Assembly (NCBI GenBank): GCA_963965975.1
Contig: OZ014415.1
Location: 2,175,001-2,239,000 of the forward strand
Origin: Xestospongia bergquistia
Taxonomy: Eukaryota > Porifera > Demospongiae > Haplosclerida > Petrosiidae
Direction of reading: 5' to 3'
Length of the DNA: 64,000 bases
Position 1 is the stretch's first letter. Each line of letters opens with the position of its first letter. Shown piece by piece: positions 11,825-24,905 of this stretch. The translations under genes were made by a program, and so were the position numbers. The notes beneath the pieces were generated by a model. That model searched no databases and was not told the origin of the DNA. It worked only from the letters and a program-made list of their open reading frames with translations.

Positions 11825-14800
11825 CTAGAGATCAGAATCGAATGAGAGCAATAGAGCAATTTTACTCACGGGATGTTTGTACATACCCTTGGCAGTCTTG
11901 ACCGTAGCAACACAAACTAATCCATCCTTACCTGGGTGTACTTCAGTGATCCTGGCAATTGGCCATTGAGTGGGAACAATATTATCTTCCTTTAACATCA
12001 CTATGTCACCAACTTCCAGATTCTTTGATTGGCGACGCCACTGATTGTATCTGTTCAATGATGTTAGATACTTCTCTGACCATCGTTTCCAGAAATGCCA
12101 GACTAAATTCTGACATAAACCCCAGTGCTTGAGCAATGAGACTGAATGATATGAAAAGGCTGGATCAGGGAGAGAACACATTGATTGTCCGATCAAAAAA
12201 TGACCAGGTGTGAGTATCTCAATACTATCCTCATCAGGTGAGTCAGTATAGACCAAAGGTCGACTGTTGAGACATGCCTCCACTTGTGTTAAAACCATAG
12301 TAAACTCCTCAAATGACAGTTTGACATCTCCTATGATACGTCTGAGATGCGTTTTGGTACTTTTGACAGCAGCTTCCCAAAATCCACCAAAGTTAGGACC
12401 ATGTTCAGGAATGAAACACCATTCAATGTTGTGAGAAGAGCAGAAATCAGATATGATTCCTTTGCTTCGCTGCTGCTTGAGAAACTCATGGAACTCCTTG
12501 ATCTCACGATTAGCTCCGACAAAATTCGTGCCATTATCACTTCAAAGAAGAGTGGGATAACCTCGATGGGCAATAAAACAGCTTAAAGTAGCAATGAATG
12601 CTTCACTCGTGAGATCTGACACAGCTTCTAAGTGGACAGCTTTGACTGAGAGAGAGACAAACACACAAATGTATGCCTTAACAATTGTGGGCTTACGAAT
12701 CATACCATACTTAATCTTGATGGGTCCAGCATAATCCACTCCTACTTTCTGGAAGACAGAACCAGGTGTTACACATTCCAAAGGTAATTGACCCAATAAT
12801 TGATACTGGGGTTTACATGTGTAATGACGACAAGTAATGCATTGACGAACAATAGAGCGTACAGTTTTCCTCATGTAGATAATATGAAAACGACTTGAAA
12901 GACTAGAGGACAAGAGTGTTGATCCAGCATGTAACATGCGGACATGTTCTGAGTGTATAATAAGCTTGGTAATGAAGTGTTTACCATGAATGATAAATGG
13001 ATGCATCCTTTGATAGGATAGACCAGAGTTACTCTCTTGACCTCCTACACATAGTAAACCATCAGAGTCAATGAAAGGGCGAAGAGAGAGTAGGGAGCTA
13101 TTATTGCTGAGACTGCAGTTCACTTTCAATTCAGCAATGTCAGAGGAGAAATAATCCTCCTGTATCACATGTATCCAATACTTCTCAGCAGTTATCAATT
13201 CTTCAACAGTGAGAGTGGGTGAGATAATATTGGATCGATGAAAATTATTCACAAAAACGTAGAATCCAAGCAGTGATATGCTGGAGATGAGTGAATGAAG
13301 AGTAGTGATTTAGGGGAATGACTGGAGCCTGTACTTGTACTGGGATCACAAGACTTATCTCCTTCTCCTCTTCCTCTATTGTTTCAACTGTAATGTTCTG
13401 GTGAGGCCAATTATCAGAGTCCATGATGAGCCAAGGAGGCCCCTCCCACCAGAGCTTATGCTCCAATAGTTCCAAATGGAAAATCCCTCGAGAGGCACAA
13501 TCAGCTGGATTCTCAGTTCCGACAACATGATTCCATCGATCAGAAGGAATTTGATCTACGATGGAGGAGACACGATTTCCTACATAGGTTTTGAATCTTC
13601 TAGGATTTCAAGAGAGCCAATTTAGCACGATTATACTATCAGTCCATGCAAAGACTTGGGACGTGGGTAATTGTAATACATCCTTTACATGAATGAGGAG
13701 ACGAGCGAGGATTTGAGCACCACAGAGCTCAAGACAAGGGATTGAGAGTCTCTTGATTGGTAATACCTTTGTCTTAGACATTACCAGAGACATGTATACA
13801 TGATTGAGTGAATCAATTGCTCTCAAATAGACTATGCCAGAGTAGGCATTCTCAGAAGCGGAGGATGTATAGTGGGTCCAACAAGAAGAGTATCATTTAG
13901 GGACACTCCTGTAGAGGACTTGGCTGAGGCATCGAATACAGCTCTCACCTTAGTGGTGGTACTGGATTCTTTGTAGACAGCATGCATTGGGAGATAGAAT
14001 ACTTCTGCAGGGGGTTTGTCCATGTCTTTACTGGGCACAGGTTCTGCATGTCCCAGTTCAAAATACTCCTGCATGACAGTTTGGAATTCGTGAAATTTAT
14101 TCCTTTGATCTAGAGAACGCTCTAAGGAGAGGAAACGTCTGATGGCTTTAGACTTGAATTCGCCAAGTGATTTATAGCCAGACTTTTTAGGAAGGGGAAC
14201 CACAAAAGATCCATCATCAGCACGATAATGATGAGTATCAAAATGTTTCACCACAGTACACTCCTCGAGTGTGAGAGCAGGTTTAGCTAAGGGTGATTCC
14301 TCAATTTCCCAAAACTTCTTCAGGATATCATCACATGATGACGTGAAGGAGTGAAACGTAGTCACATAGAGGTTGACTTGTTCTGCCTCTGTGATTGGTT
14401 CAGTATTGCCACTGAGAACCCAACCAAATTCAGTTTCCAGAGCAACAGGTGCTCCAGGAGGTCTCATCCGCCGGCCCTGATGTAATACACTGACAAAAAC
14501 ATCGACCCCAAGGAGGAGATCAATACGACCAGGTAATCCAAATGCTGGATCTGCAAGAGGCAAATCTGAGATTTGAATTCAGAAAGAATCAAAAGGGACA
14601 GGAGAAACAGGGAGATCACATGTGACCTTAGGCAGAATTATAGGGATGAGATCAATCTGCTTACTGCTATCACAATAAAGAGATGTGATTCGAAGACTGG
14701 CAACGGACTGAATTGGTGATCTAGGGGATGACCCTGCAATATCAAAAATGTGAATAGTCTGAGGAGAGCGAGGGAGCTGAAGATTTTGAGCTAGGCGCTC

Positions 14801-16476
14801 AGACATAAAGGACGCTGAAGACGCGTTGTCAAGTAAAGTTCTTCCTTCGACAAATGACTCATCCCTGGCTTTGATTAAAACACGACATGTCATCAGAAGT
14901 GAACTTGATCGTATTTAAATGGCTGAGTTAGCTGACACCTGAAGCGAGGTGGAAGGAGCCGGAGCAGAAGTACTCGAGTGATTTGAGCCAATGTGTAGGA
15001 GAGCATGATGTGGGCATTGACATCTCTTACATCTATGTGAGGACTTACAATCCTTCACAGCGTGTCGACCATTGAGGCAGTTAATACAGAAATTGGATTT
15101 CGGTAGAGTTGACATCTTATCACTATGAGACATGACTTTGAATTTAGGACAGATGTATAGAGGATGCCGTTCAGCATTGCAGATAATGCAATTGTCCATA
15201 GACTCGGAGTTAGTAGTGAAAGTGGTAACAGGAGTGAATGGTTTCTTGGTTGGTGGCTTCTTGCTAGAAGAAGACAATGATGTCTCGGATGCTTGAGCTC
15301 TGAGGTCAAGAACTCAAGAATCTCTGAGTATGATGATACCTCTGTTTTATCCTGACTGTGCCGCTGCCACTCAAACATGGTGTCAACATCAAGCTTGACC
15401 TCGATGACTGACTCATCAGGCTCAGAACCCATAGCCTTTAATGCTCTTAGATGTTGCTGTAATGTATCATGTAGTCGCCTCAACTCCTTGCCACTGCCGT
15501 CCTTCAGGGAGGGAGCTTCGACAATCTTACGCACGTGAGCACTATGTAAAAGACGAGGACGATTGAAACGCGCCTCTAGACAGTCAATGGCTTCATTGTA
15601 ATTCTCACCTGAGCGTGAGAGTCCCTCGATAACAGGTTTAGCAGAGCCATTCTTAACTGCTTGCTGTAAATAGACGAGTTTTTCGGAATCTGACAGATGA
15701 GGCCGGTCATGTACCGATATCTTGAACTGTTCCCAAAACTGGGACCAGTGTAGTACATCACCATCAAAGGTGGGCACATCAAGCTTAGGCAGCCTGACTC
15801 CCTTACCATCTGCAACAGGTGCATTGGTTTTAGATATGGTGCTCATTAATTTCTTTACTTTATGGGAGCATTCAAACTGCAATCTCTCAAGATCAACATG
15901 TTGAGTGACCAGCTCATGATCATTCTCAAGATCTAATGATATAAGGTCTTCTTGTATGGTGGACAACTCACGCTTATGATCAGCAAGTTGTTCCATGAAT
16001 TGCTCTAATAGGGAGGAGTCATCATGATCTTCAGATAGGTCACTGAGGCCACTCTCTGTATTCCTAAGACCAAGCTCCAATCTTGATAATCGACGGGCTG
16101 TCATCTTGTGAGGATCAGGTGTAGATAATTCAATAGGTGGTGTGAGTGCATGTGCTGTGGGTGTGTGCATCATTATTTTTTGAATACGTAATATAAGTGC
16201 AGCAACAGTATCTTCATGTTGATCTAATATGTCTTGTTCCTTCTTAAGGGCTTCATCATCACTCTCATCAATGAGATCCAGTACCTGATAGTGTAATGAC
16301 TTGAAATCTGAATCAGCTTCGTCAAGCTTCACTAATAGCTGCTTTGCACGATCAGAGACGCCCGCCGCCTCAGGATCGGATTCGAGTTCTCTCAATCGAT
16401 TGCCTAGACGAGTGACGGAGCTCCTAGGAACTCCTCGTTTCTTGTGTAGATTGGAGAGGGCTCTAGCTTTGTCCAT
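11825..16476 (-). pseudogene. gag-pol of the BEL/Pao element (degenerate)
   Basis: The gag starts at 16476 (MDKARALSNL) with coiled-coil-like regions and the Pao gag core (VPTFDGDVLHWSQFWEQF). A one-base shift near 15300 moves the reading to the zinc-knuckle part (CIICNAERHPLYIC, CINCLNGRHAVKDC, CKRCQCPHHALLH). The protease region follows with LLDNASSASFM, where families usually have D-S/T-G-S. A TGA lies near 14564. The RT begins normally (LLGVDVF, ETEFGWVLSG, VRAVFDASAK) but stops after VGPTIHPPL and jumps to RNase H sequence, so the palm with its catalytic aspartates is missing. The integrase (HVRMLHAG, CITCRHYTC, VGVDYAGPI) is interrupted by a TGA at about 12546 and resumes to 11825. Confidence 0.88.
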
Positions 16477-16625
16477 GGGCCAATAGATGACAGTCGTGGG
16501 CGTTAATTAGAAAATGTGGTGAGGACCATATGAAAAGAGCGACAAGAACCGTACACTCTTAAATCTGCCAACTAACCTGTTTTCTACTGGATACTAAAGA
16601 GTTATCCAGTTCGGTGGACCAAAAT

Positions 16626-16768
16626 GAATATGAGCTAGGGCAGATGAGAGATTATTAGAGTAAGAGCCACTCCAGGTAAGTTAAGGCAACCACGTTTTTT
16701 TTAATCAAAATCAATTATACATATACCAGAAAAATTAAAATAAAATTGAGGCCTGATCAATGTCAACA
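16626..16768 (-). repeat. 5' LTR of the BEL/Pao element
   Basis: This is the right LTR copy, followed outside by GTTAG (16769-16773). The inner flank carries the primer-binding site at about 16606-16621. From 16774 the host sequence resumes and lines up with 24033 onward in the paralogous locus. Confidence 0.85.
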
Positions 16769-16773
16769 GTTAG

Positions 16774-18671
16774 GATGTTACCAATATACAATGGTTAGAA
16801 ATCATGATTTTTTATTTGTATATTACATAAATGCATCATTACTAAAATTAATTGGTTATTTTAATCAATTTATGTACATTTTGTTTGCATACATCCTTAC
16901 GAAATACATTTAAATGTGACAACAATTCCATATTTAGCAATAACTGTATAACCCATTTCAATATCATTTTTAATAAAATGGAGTTGTCACTACTAATGAT
17001 AACAGTGGAAAATCATATGATGTAGAAATACTGTATGAAAATGAGGTGTAAAAACTGAGTAGACCATTTGAGCTTATCCCAAACTTGTCAGAAACAATAC
17101 CAAAACCTACAGGATATTAATCTAATGTATAGTTTGCATGCATTATAATCAAGTTTCATTAAAAATGATTTTCTACCAAAAAGTGTAGAATTTAGACTTA
17201 ATACCAATTTTGTGCACTTTTAAAACAAAACTGTTTATTTCTATAACTACCCCAAATTTGTTGGAAACAATGCCAAAACCTACTGGATATTGAATTAATC
17301 TTTAACGTTTACTTTGCATGCATTATCTGTAAGTTTTTTGACATGTAAAATCTCCAAATCCATGAAACCATATAATCCATACAAAAAGAGTCAGCAGGTG
17401 TGTTACCATAGCAACTACTACCGTGGAAACTGACTTAAACAGTAACCTTAATAACATTACCATTGCAAGTGCATATATATCACCATAGTTACTACTGATA
17501 TATCAGTGAATACAAACTAAGCTTATGCCAAAACAAGTTTTGGAGAGGATCAGCAACCAGACACTTTGCACACATAATTTAAAATTTTGTAGCTGAAAGT
17601 AATTTCATTAAATATTTGATGTTTTATTTTTCAAAAGACTTCATTCATTAACTTTCATTAGTATCATTGTTATTAGTCATTTTAAATAGATTACTTTATG
17701 TTTTTTTTAAATATTTGTACATATTTCTACTTGCCTGTTGTATAGCATATATGTCTGTATTAAGTTAAAATTTAGAATTGATGAATACAACATGTTAAAA
17801 AGAGTAATGTAGCAATTCTTTCTTTGACTATACAAGAAATAATTTCAACTGTACTATATATAGCTATTATTAATCAGAGGTACAATGTATTTATAGTACA
17901 CTAATTGTATATAATATCTATATACTGATATATAAGAATATGTGATAGTATGGTGATCTATAAACTGTTCCATTCATTAGTAATGGAGATATACTGTTTA
18001 CTAAAATTACCTCACATGTACCAGTTTATCATCAATCATCTATTTATTTATTAATCCATCCACCTCCATCCATTAATCTATTTATCCATTTTTATATATT
18101 CCTCTATCCCATCCATCCATTCAGAGATTAATGGATGGTAAATTGAAAATGATTGATGAATGAAGGGAAAATGGATGGACAGATCAAATGGATTATACAA
18201 GTAATAATCTTAAATTCAATTTGAGGTTTGTAAATATAGGACTGTCTTTTTGTGTCAGAATAGGTTAGTATTACAGTGTGGCTAACAGATGAAGCAAAAT
18301 CATTTTCAATATATTATAACAATGGAATATATTTCAATGTTCTGCAGATGGTAATATCAATGCAAACAAAATAAACTTTTATGATAGATGCTCAATCTTA
18401 TTGATGCATTAAATTTAGTCAGACTGTCCAATTCACTTTAACATTTAAAATAACAAAAGAACAAAGAATACTTATACTAACACTATTGTTAAACATTTGT
18501 AGTATGAAACTATTTAGTAAGTTTGAGGAGTAAATAATGCTGCAGACAAAATGCAATGAAGGAAATCTTTTAAAAAATTAAAAACAGATTCCTCAAATAT
18601 TAACTCAAAGTAACTAAATTTTAATATCTAAAACAACAACATTAACATAAATTTTTTTGAAAAATAAAGAA
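16774..18671. other. Intergenic stretch with dispersed ~190-bp repeats
   Basis: No coding region was found. The first 700 bases are the continuation of the duplicated NIDO locus (like 24040-24660) and hold two tandem copies of a roughly 190-bp repeat with the marks AAAACCTACTGGATATT and TTTCTACCAAAAAGTG, at about 17080 and 17260. The rest is AT-rich, with ATGGATGGA-like simple sequence near 18040-18180. It separates the 3' end of gene 2 from the retroelement. Confidence 0.6.
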
Positions 18672-18999
18672 TTACCAAAAAATATCACTATCATCATCAC
18701 TATTGACGCATGTCTGAGAAGAATCCGGTTGTTGAGCACATGGAGTAACATAAGCAGGGTTGATATTCAATGCTATATAAGTAATAAGTTCTGATAGATC
18801 GTAGATTTCTGTAACATCATATTCTGGAAATTCTATCAGTTCAGTAACAACTATTGTTTCATATTCTTGAGATTCTGTCAGTTCAATAACAACTGGTGTT
18901 TCATATTCTTGACATTCTGTCAGTTCAGAATCAACTGGTGTTTCACATTCTTGACATTCTGTCAGTTCAGGAATACTCTCATACAATGGTTTCTCAGCT
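18672..18999 (-). other. Last exon of gene 2: cytoplasmic tail with 13-residue repeats and NPxY
   Basis: The 109-codon exon opens with AEKPLYESIP and then four degenerate copies of a 12-15 residue unit, ELTECQEYETPVV. Each has a tyrosine in an acidic setting (QEYET, PEYDV). It ends NINPAYVTP and a Ser/Asp-rich tail. NPxY and acidic-Tyr motifs are known docking or endocytosis signals in animal receptors; that they work so here is inference. The stop codon is TAA at 18672-18674. Confidence 0.75.
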
Positions 19000-21900
19000 C
19001 TATGTTAGTAATATAAAAGACTGTGTTAATACTTTATATGTCATGTTGTTAACTTACAATGTTGTAGATGTATTTGCTATATTATAACTTGGGCTGATAG
19101 TCATTGTAATATCATCTGTTTTGTCTCTGTATAATGGTAGATATATAACAGATTGTGTTAATACTTTGTATGTCATGTTTTTAACTTACAATGTTGTAGA
19201 TGTATTTGCTATATTATAACTTGGGCTGATAGTCATTGTAATATCATCTGTTTTGTCTCTGTATAATCGTAGAGTGTAAATATGATGTCATTATCACTAG
19301 TTAATGAATTACCTTGATTTAAAATTTTCCTTCTTTGACTTCCTTTTAATCAAAACTACAATAACCAGTACTGCTATAATAATAATGATAATAAATATAA
19401 CTGCTGTTGTCACTGCTATACTAATTTTTAAACCAGTACTAGAACTTTCAAATCCAGATCCCAAGCCAGAGCCAGATCCTGCATAAAATAGTTCAATAAT
19501 AATTAATGGTTTGATATAACATTATTTTATATCACATTCTTAGAAATATAAATTTGGTACATAAAAATTTATTATTACTATACCTTGACTATAAAAAAAT
19601 AAAACATATTTGAATGCAATATTTTTAATTATAGTCAGATTAGTGTATTCACTGATAACTTTTCAATCACTTACCATTTCTATTAGATCGAAATCTAAAC
19701 TCTGAGCCAGGACCTGAACATAATCCTGAGCTAGATCCAGATCCCGTATAAAACAGTGCATACACGTTCAATAAGGAATTATATATTATGCCAAATTGTG
19801 TTCTTTATACAATTTCAATGATATTTAAATTATAATAAGTAGACATTATAAGACAAGGAATGCATACTAATATCATTGAATAGTGAACAACTAACAACTA
19901 ATACTGTATTTATAACAAAGAAAGTGTAATTTATATAGACACTATATAAAATATTAGAAAAACTTTATAAATTATGTAAAAAAGATCAAAATGAGCGAGG
20001 AATGGATTAATGAATAAAATAGATTTGTTAGCATAGAAATAACTGTGAATAATGATTTGCATGAGCTTTTGATTTTGTCTTACCAAGTGTATCATTTGGA
20101 GTAGGTGTAGCAAAGAAAGGAGTTACAGGACTAATATCAGCTATATCATAGATATAGTTTATTAATAATATATCTTTAATAATTTACCATCTATACTAAA
20201 CCCTAAACCAGGATCAGATCCTATATAAAAAGTGAATATAATAAGTTACTGCATTATACTCACAGAAAAAATGTTTGGATTTGTGACTTATATATGTTTA
20301 CCATTATTTAGTTTATAAACCACATTTGACCACACAGATAATGGAGAGTTGAGACAGTCAATGTCCGTAACTTTTGATGTTCTAGAAAATGGATGGTTTT
20401 CAAAATAGTCAGGTCCAGCACTATAACCAATTGCTGTATTGTGTCTAGTCCATTGCAATAGATCACATTTATAAGTAAATATAGAATAAGAAGTTGATCC
20501 TTGAGATGCAATCACAACCTGAAATGTGTTTGTCTATAAACAAAAAATAATCATGTATGATTTATATAGTAAGCAAATAAGTACTTGAACACAATTGATG
20601 TTTTCATATGGACAGACATTCATCCACTTTGCTACTAAAACCCAATCTAACTTTAACACAATATTTTGATTTAATTCCAAAAATTTTTCCACTTCATTGA
20701 TAATATTAGGGGTATTTGTTGGAGTGACTATTCCATATTTAGCAATCCCTGTATAAGTTAGATAAATATCATCCCAAAATGGAGCTATCACTACTGCTGA
20801 TGACAGTGGAAATGATGTAGGATCACGACCGTTAAATGATGTGCCAAAGCTAAGTAGACCATTTGAGCTTATCTGTATTATCAAGTAAATATTAATATTT
20901 ACTGAAAGTAATAGTGACTAAGTCTCACATATGAAGTATGGAAATTTTGTTTTCCAAAATGAAAACTTGAAGGTAGTCTGATAAGTCTAGTGTCATCATC
21001 AGCATTATTAAACTCATTCTCCTGTGTCCCAAGATCAAGAAAAACCAAATCAGATAAAGAACCTAATTAATATGAATGAAATATTAAACTAAATGAATAA
21101 TAATTTAATAACTAAATAGTTAATAATTATCTAATAATTATTTGATTAAATAATTTCTGACTTCCTGACAAAAATATGTAAATAGCTAATTTCTTATTTT
21201 TTAAACAATAGTGAGAACTCTTTCTGCAACTGTGTTAAATCCTTCATAATTATTATAACGTCGCCATTTTTACCCATGTGGGTGTGTGACCTATTATTCA
21301 CTTATTTTATTCTTCATTTACAATGTTTGGATGTAAGACTTGACGTGTTGCTGAAATGACTACGTAGCTTTAATAGTTTTACTAGAGACAATTTTTAAGT
21401 ATGAGAATTCCTTTCAAGAGGTAACTACATTATTTAATTACCACATGTTGTAATTTAAATTATATAGTGGCTTATTTTATTATACTATTAATAACTACAC
21501 AATTGTTTTTTCATCAAAAAATTCTGTAACTGTTTGATCCATTTTAATATCTCCCAAATTATCCCACGTGTATGAGTACACTTTACTAGAGATCATTGCT
21601 GAATTCATTGCAAGAGGTAACTACATTATTTAGCTACCACATGCTATAAGTTAAATGGTGTAGTGACACTGTAGCTTCACTTAATATCATGTCTAATACT
21701 TAGTGTTATTTTAGTTAATTATAACTAAAATTAAAACTCCTTTAGTTTAGTTAGCTAATTAAGTAAAAAAGAAAACTATTATAACACTATTTGTATGAAT
21801 AAATGTTTGCATGGATAAATTTTGTATGAATAAAGATTCATCAATACCTTAACTTGTTTCTACACTTTTTGCATTAACATTCCTTCATTATTTCAGAAGG

Positions 21901-23848
21901 GTCTGGGGACAAGCATACAAGACTCATATAAAAGGATGTGGGTAGAGCATTCTTAGAGCTGAGATTACATTAATAGAGTGAAAAACTCAAAACGCCTGTT
22001 GTGATATGCACTGATTGTGGTAATGATATTTCAAATAGAAGCACAGATCATCTTTTACTAATTAGTACGTAAAAAGGAGGAGCTTGTAAGTTCATGAGGC
22101 GTGTCTGTAGCCTACAAGATTTTTGCAGGTTGTACAAGTCCTATATTCTCTTGAACATTGACCCTTCTTCTCTAAGCGAAAGGGTGGCAACACTAGACTA
22201 TTTACAGATCAGTAAAATGTTGGGGAAGAATAAGCTATAATTTAATAACACAGTAGGGAAGAAAACATGAAAATATGCACATGTTATTTCAAATACAAAA
22301 AAGTATAGGATGAGATAAGATAAACAGGCTCCATTCAGTCAGGGGCACCTCTCCCTCTGACATTGCAAGAATCGTCCAGCCCATATGCAGGATGATGGAT
22401 GGAGGATCACTGCCATGAATGTACATTCATTTGAGCTAAAAGATATACTATATCTTAGCCATCCCATTACAATTCAGTAGGGCATTTTTGTTTCTGAGAA
22501 ACATGTCAACAACCTCTTGTAAATATAGCTGTCATGAGTAAAGTTATTATAAAAAAGATCAAAGCTACACTATAGCTTAGATTGATTGATTTAATCAAAA
22601 TTATCTACATGAATAGTAAATTCCATGATACATTTACTGAATTAGTAATGAAAACTTTACGTGATGTTTATTCTATTGCATCAAATAATTTACTATGTGC
22701 TTGTAACTTGTATATATCCATATATGGTTAAATCAGTTAGGTATATATATATATATTTATGGATGGATGGATGCTGTATTGTTTTTTACTATAGGTTTAG
22801 TTGATTGATAAACATCTCTTAGTAATAATAGTAGAAACACAATAGAATAAATAAGTCATATATATAAGTTAGCCAGCCACACAAGGACAATATGACTATG
22901 AATAATAATAATACATAAATGATAAGTAGTCATACCACTACATCTCCCCTTCTAGGAGATAGGGCAAGTCAAACTTCATGGTAACAATATTGGACATGGT
23001 ATTAAGTGAAGCTCATAGTGCCACTAAACCATTTAACTTACAACGTGTGGTAACTAAATAGTTACCTCTTAAAAGGAATTCCACTACTTAGCAATGTCTC
23101 TAATAAAACTATTAACAGTTGCACAGTCAAAATAATTTCAGTAACACATCATGTCAAATGTCACAAAGTTAGTGCACTAGCCTAGTAAATTAGTCTGGTG
23201 AGGAAACTCCAACCTCTAGATATGTTTTGTAAGACTGACTTAGCCTGGTTAGTACATTAACTTGTGATATTTGACAAGTCAGAATTCTTTGACCAAAAAA
23301 ACCTTACTGGTGCCCCTTTTAAAAATAAAATAGGTAGGTCTGTTTAAACAACAAACCAATGCCATTTTATTATTAATCATTTTATTGCATAATAATTAAT
23401 ATCTACAGGATCATAAGCACTTGATCTGGACTTACTTACAAATAGTTGCAACAAATGATATGAGTCTACTAAAATAAAAGGATTATTGAAAACATCATTA
23501 ATAATGAATACTAATAGTGGCTAGCCCTTAATCTTCCACTTTAGCTTTAATATACTGTTATAAGCCAGAACTTAAATACAAAGTACTACTCAGTATAATC
23601 CATGAATTGCATATACATGGAACTGATAACAATTACATGGATATGTTTACTGATGTAGAGATTTTTGAATGGATGATGATTCATCCAAACCTTGTTTCTA
23701 CATTTTTTACATTGTCATTCCTTCATTACTTTATTTAAATCAAGTTTAATAAAATTAACTTACAGGTAAGTGGTATAAAAAATACATGAAACAAAAAGAG
23801 AGATAGCACTATCTGTGAAAGACTTGATCCAGAATGACTGAACTCCAT
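18672..23848 (-). CDS. NIDO-domain single-pass membrane protein (gene 2)
   Basis: This is a complete spliced minus-strand gene, about 510 residues long. Exons: 23764-23848 (signal peptide, MEFSHSGSSLSQIVLSLFLF), 20929-21062, 20585-20872 and 20302-20533 (NIDO: SNGLLSFG, VVIAPFWDDI, DWVLVAKWMNVCPY, FQVVIASQGS), 20188-20220 and 20084-20140 (linker, FATPTPNDTLG), 19675-19743 (linker with a damaged acceptor, perhaps skipped), 19313-19478 (GSGSGLGSGF linker, then a transmembrane run of Ile/Val/Ala from about ISIAVTTAVIF, then KRKSKKENFKSR), two identical-looking 69-nt tail exons 19190-19258 and 19058-19126 (ISPSYNIANTST), and 18672-18999. Phases agree throughout. The cytoplasmic end has repeats of ELTECQEYETPV and an NPAY motif. 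Surface receptor or adhesion is inference. Confidence 0.8.
21070..23763 (-). other. Large first intron of gene 2
   Basis: No coding exon was recognised. It corresponds to 7460-11265 in gene 1 but lacks the gypsy scrap and the second signal-peptide copy: at about 21890 the sequence jumps from the TTCATTATTT context straight to the GGGTCTGGGGACAAGC context, which in gene 1 flank the extra exon. A short TA run lies at 22741-22757. Confidence 0.6.
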
Positions 23849-24673
23849 TGATCTTTATGTACCGTCACATGTGTGAGGTATTATTCCCTGCAAAATAGGA
23901 AATGTTCTTGTAATAGCTGTCATGAGTAAAGTTATGATAAGGAACAACAAAGCTACTCTGTAGCTTTGGTTGATTACTTTAATCTATATATATAGTGACA
24001 AGTTGCATGTACCATATGATTGACTGTTAGTATGTTACTAATATAATTGTAATAGTTAGAAATCATGATGTTTTATTTGTATATTACATGAATGCATCAT
24101 TACTAAAATTAATTGGTTATTTTAATCAATTCAAGTATGTTTTGATTGCATACGTCCCTACAAAATACATTTAAATGTGACAACAATTCCATGTTCAGTA
24201 ATCACTGTAGAAACCAGTTCAATATCATTCCAAATAAAATGGAGCTGTCACTACTAATGATGACAGTGGAAATTCATATGATGTAGGAATATGATATGAA
24301 AATGAGGTGCAAAAACTGAGTAGACCATATGAGCTTATCTGTATCATCAAGTAAGCATTAATATTATCTCAACTGGTTAGAAACAATACCAAAACCTACT
24401 GGATATTGAATTCATAGTTATTGTTTAGTTTGCATGCATTATCGGCAATTTTCACTAAAAAACAATTTTCAACCAAAAAGTGATGAATTTAGACATAATA
24501 TCAATTTTTGTGCACTTTTAAAAGGAAATTGTTTATTCCCATAACTACCCTAAATTTGTCTTATTGAATATTGAATTCATAGTTAATGTTTACTTTTCAT
24601 GCAATCTGTAAGTTTTTGGACATGTAAAATCTACAAGTCCATGAAATCATGTAATCCATACCAAAAGAATCAG

Positions 24674-24905
24674 CATGTGTGTTACCATAGTAACAATTAC
24701 TTCAGCAGCAACATGTGTGTTACCATAGCAACAATTACTTTAGCAGCAACATTTGTGCTATCATAGCAAAAATTACTTCAGCAGCAACATGTGCATTACC
24801 ATAACAACAATTACTTTAGCAGAAATGAGTGTGCTATTGTAGCAACAATTACTTCAGCAGCAACATGTGTGCTATCATAGCAACTATTACCACAGAAACA
24901 GTCAC
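24674..24905. repeat. 38-bp tandem repeat, about six copies
   Basis: Units of the type CATGTGTGTTACCATAGCAA plus CAATTACTTCAGCAGCAA follow one another at 38-bp spacing (24674, 24712, 24750 and on), with increasing divergence. A single related sequence is present in the paralogous region near 17398. There is no open reading frame through it. Confidence 0.8.

Larger units (their letters stand above)
11532..16768 (-). mobile_element. BEL/Pao-type LTR retroelement, internally deleted and broken
   Basis: A complete insertion runs on the minus strand: short LTRs at 11532-11675 and about 16626-16768 (nearly identical, about 143 bp), and a 5-bp target duplication GTTAG at 11527-11531 and 16769-16773. 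The paralogous locus near 24030 shows the empty site. A tRNA-complementary primer site (TGGTCCACCGAACTGG) lies next to the right LTR, which is the 5' LTR. Coding parts in order are gag, CCHC-type knuckles, aspartic protease, a partial RT, an RNase H piece, and integrase with H2C2 zinc site and catalytic D,D,E region. Nonsense codons, a gag frameshift and loss of the RT core make it non-autonomous. Confidence 0.9.

Noticed and set aside
15722-15904. Plus-strand frame inside the retroelement
   Set aside because: Antisense to the gag frame, no independent support.
18040-18180. ATCCATCCA/TGGATGGA segment as an inverted repeat element
   Set aside because: The pairing is explained by simple-sequence drift; no defined ends or target duplication.
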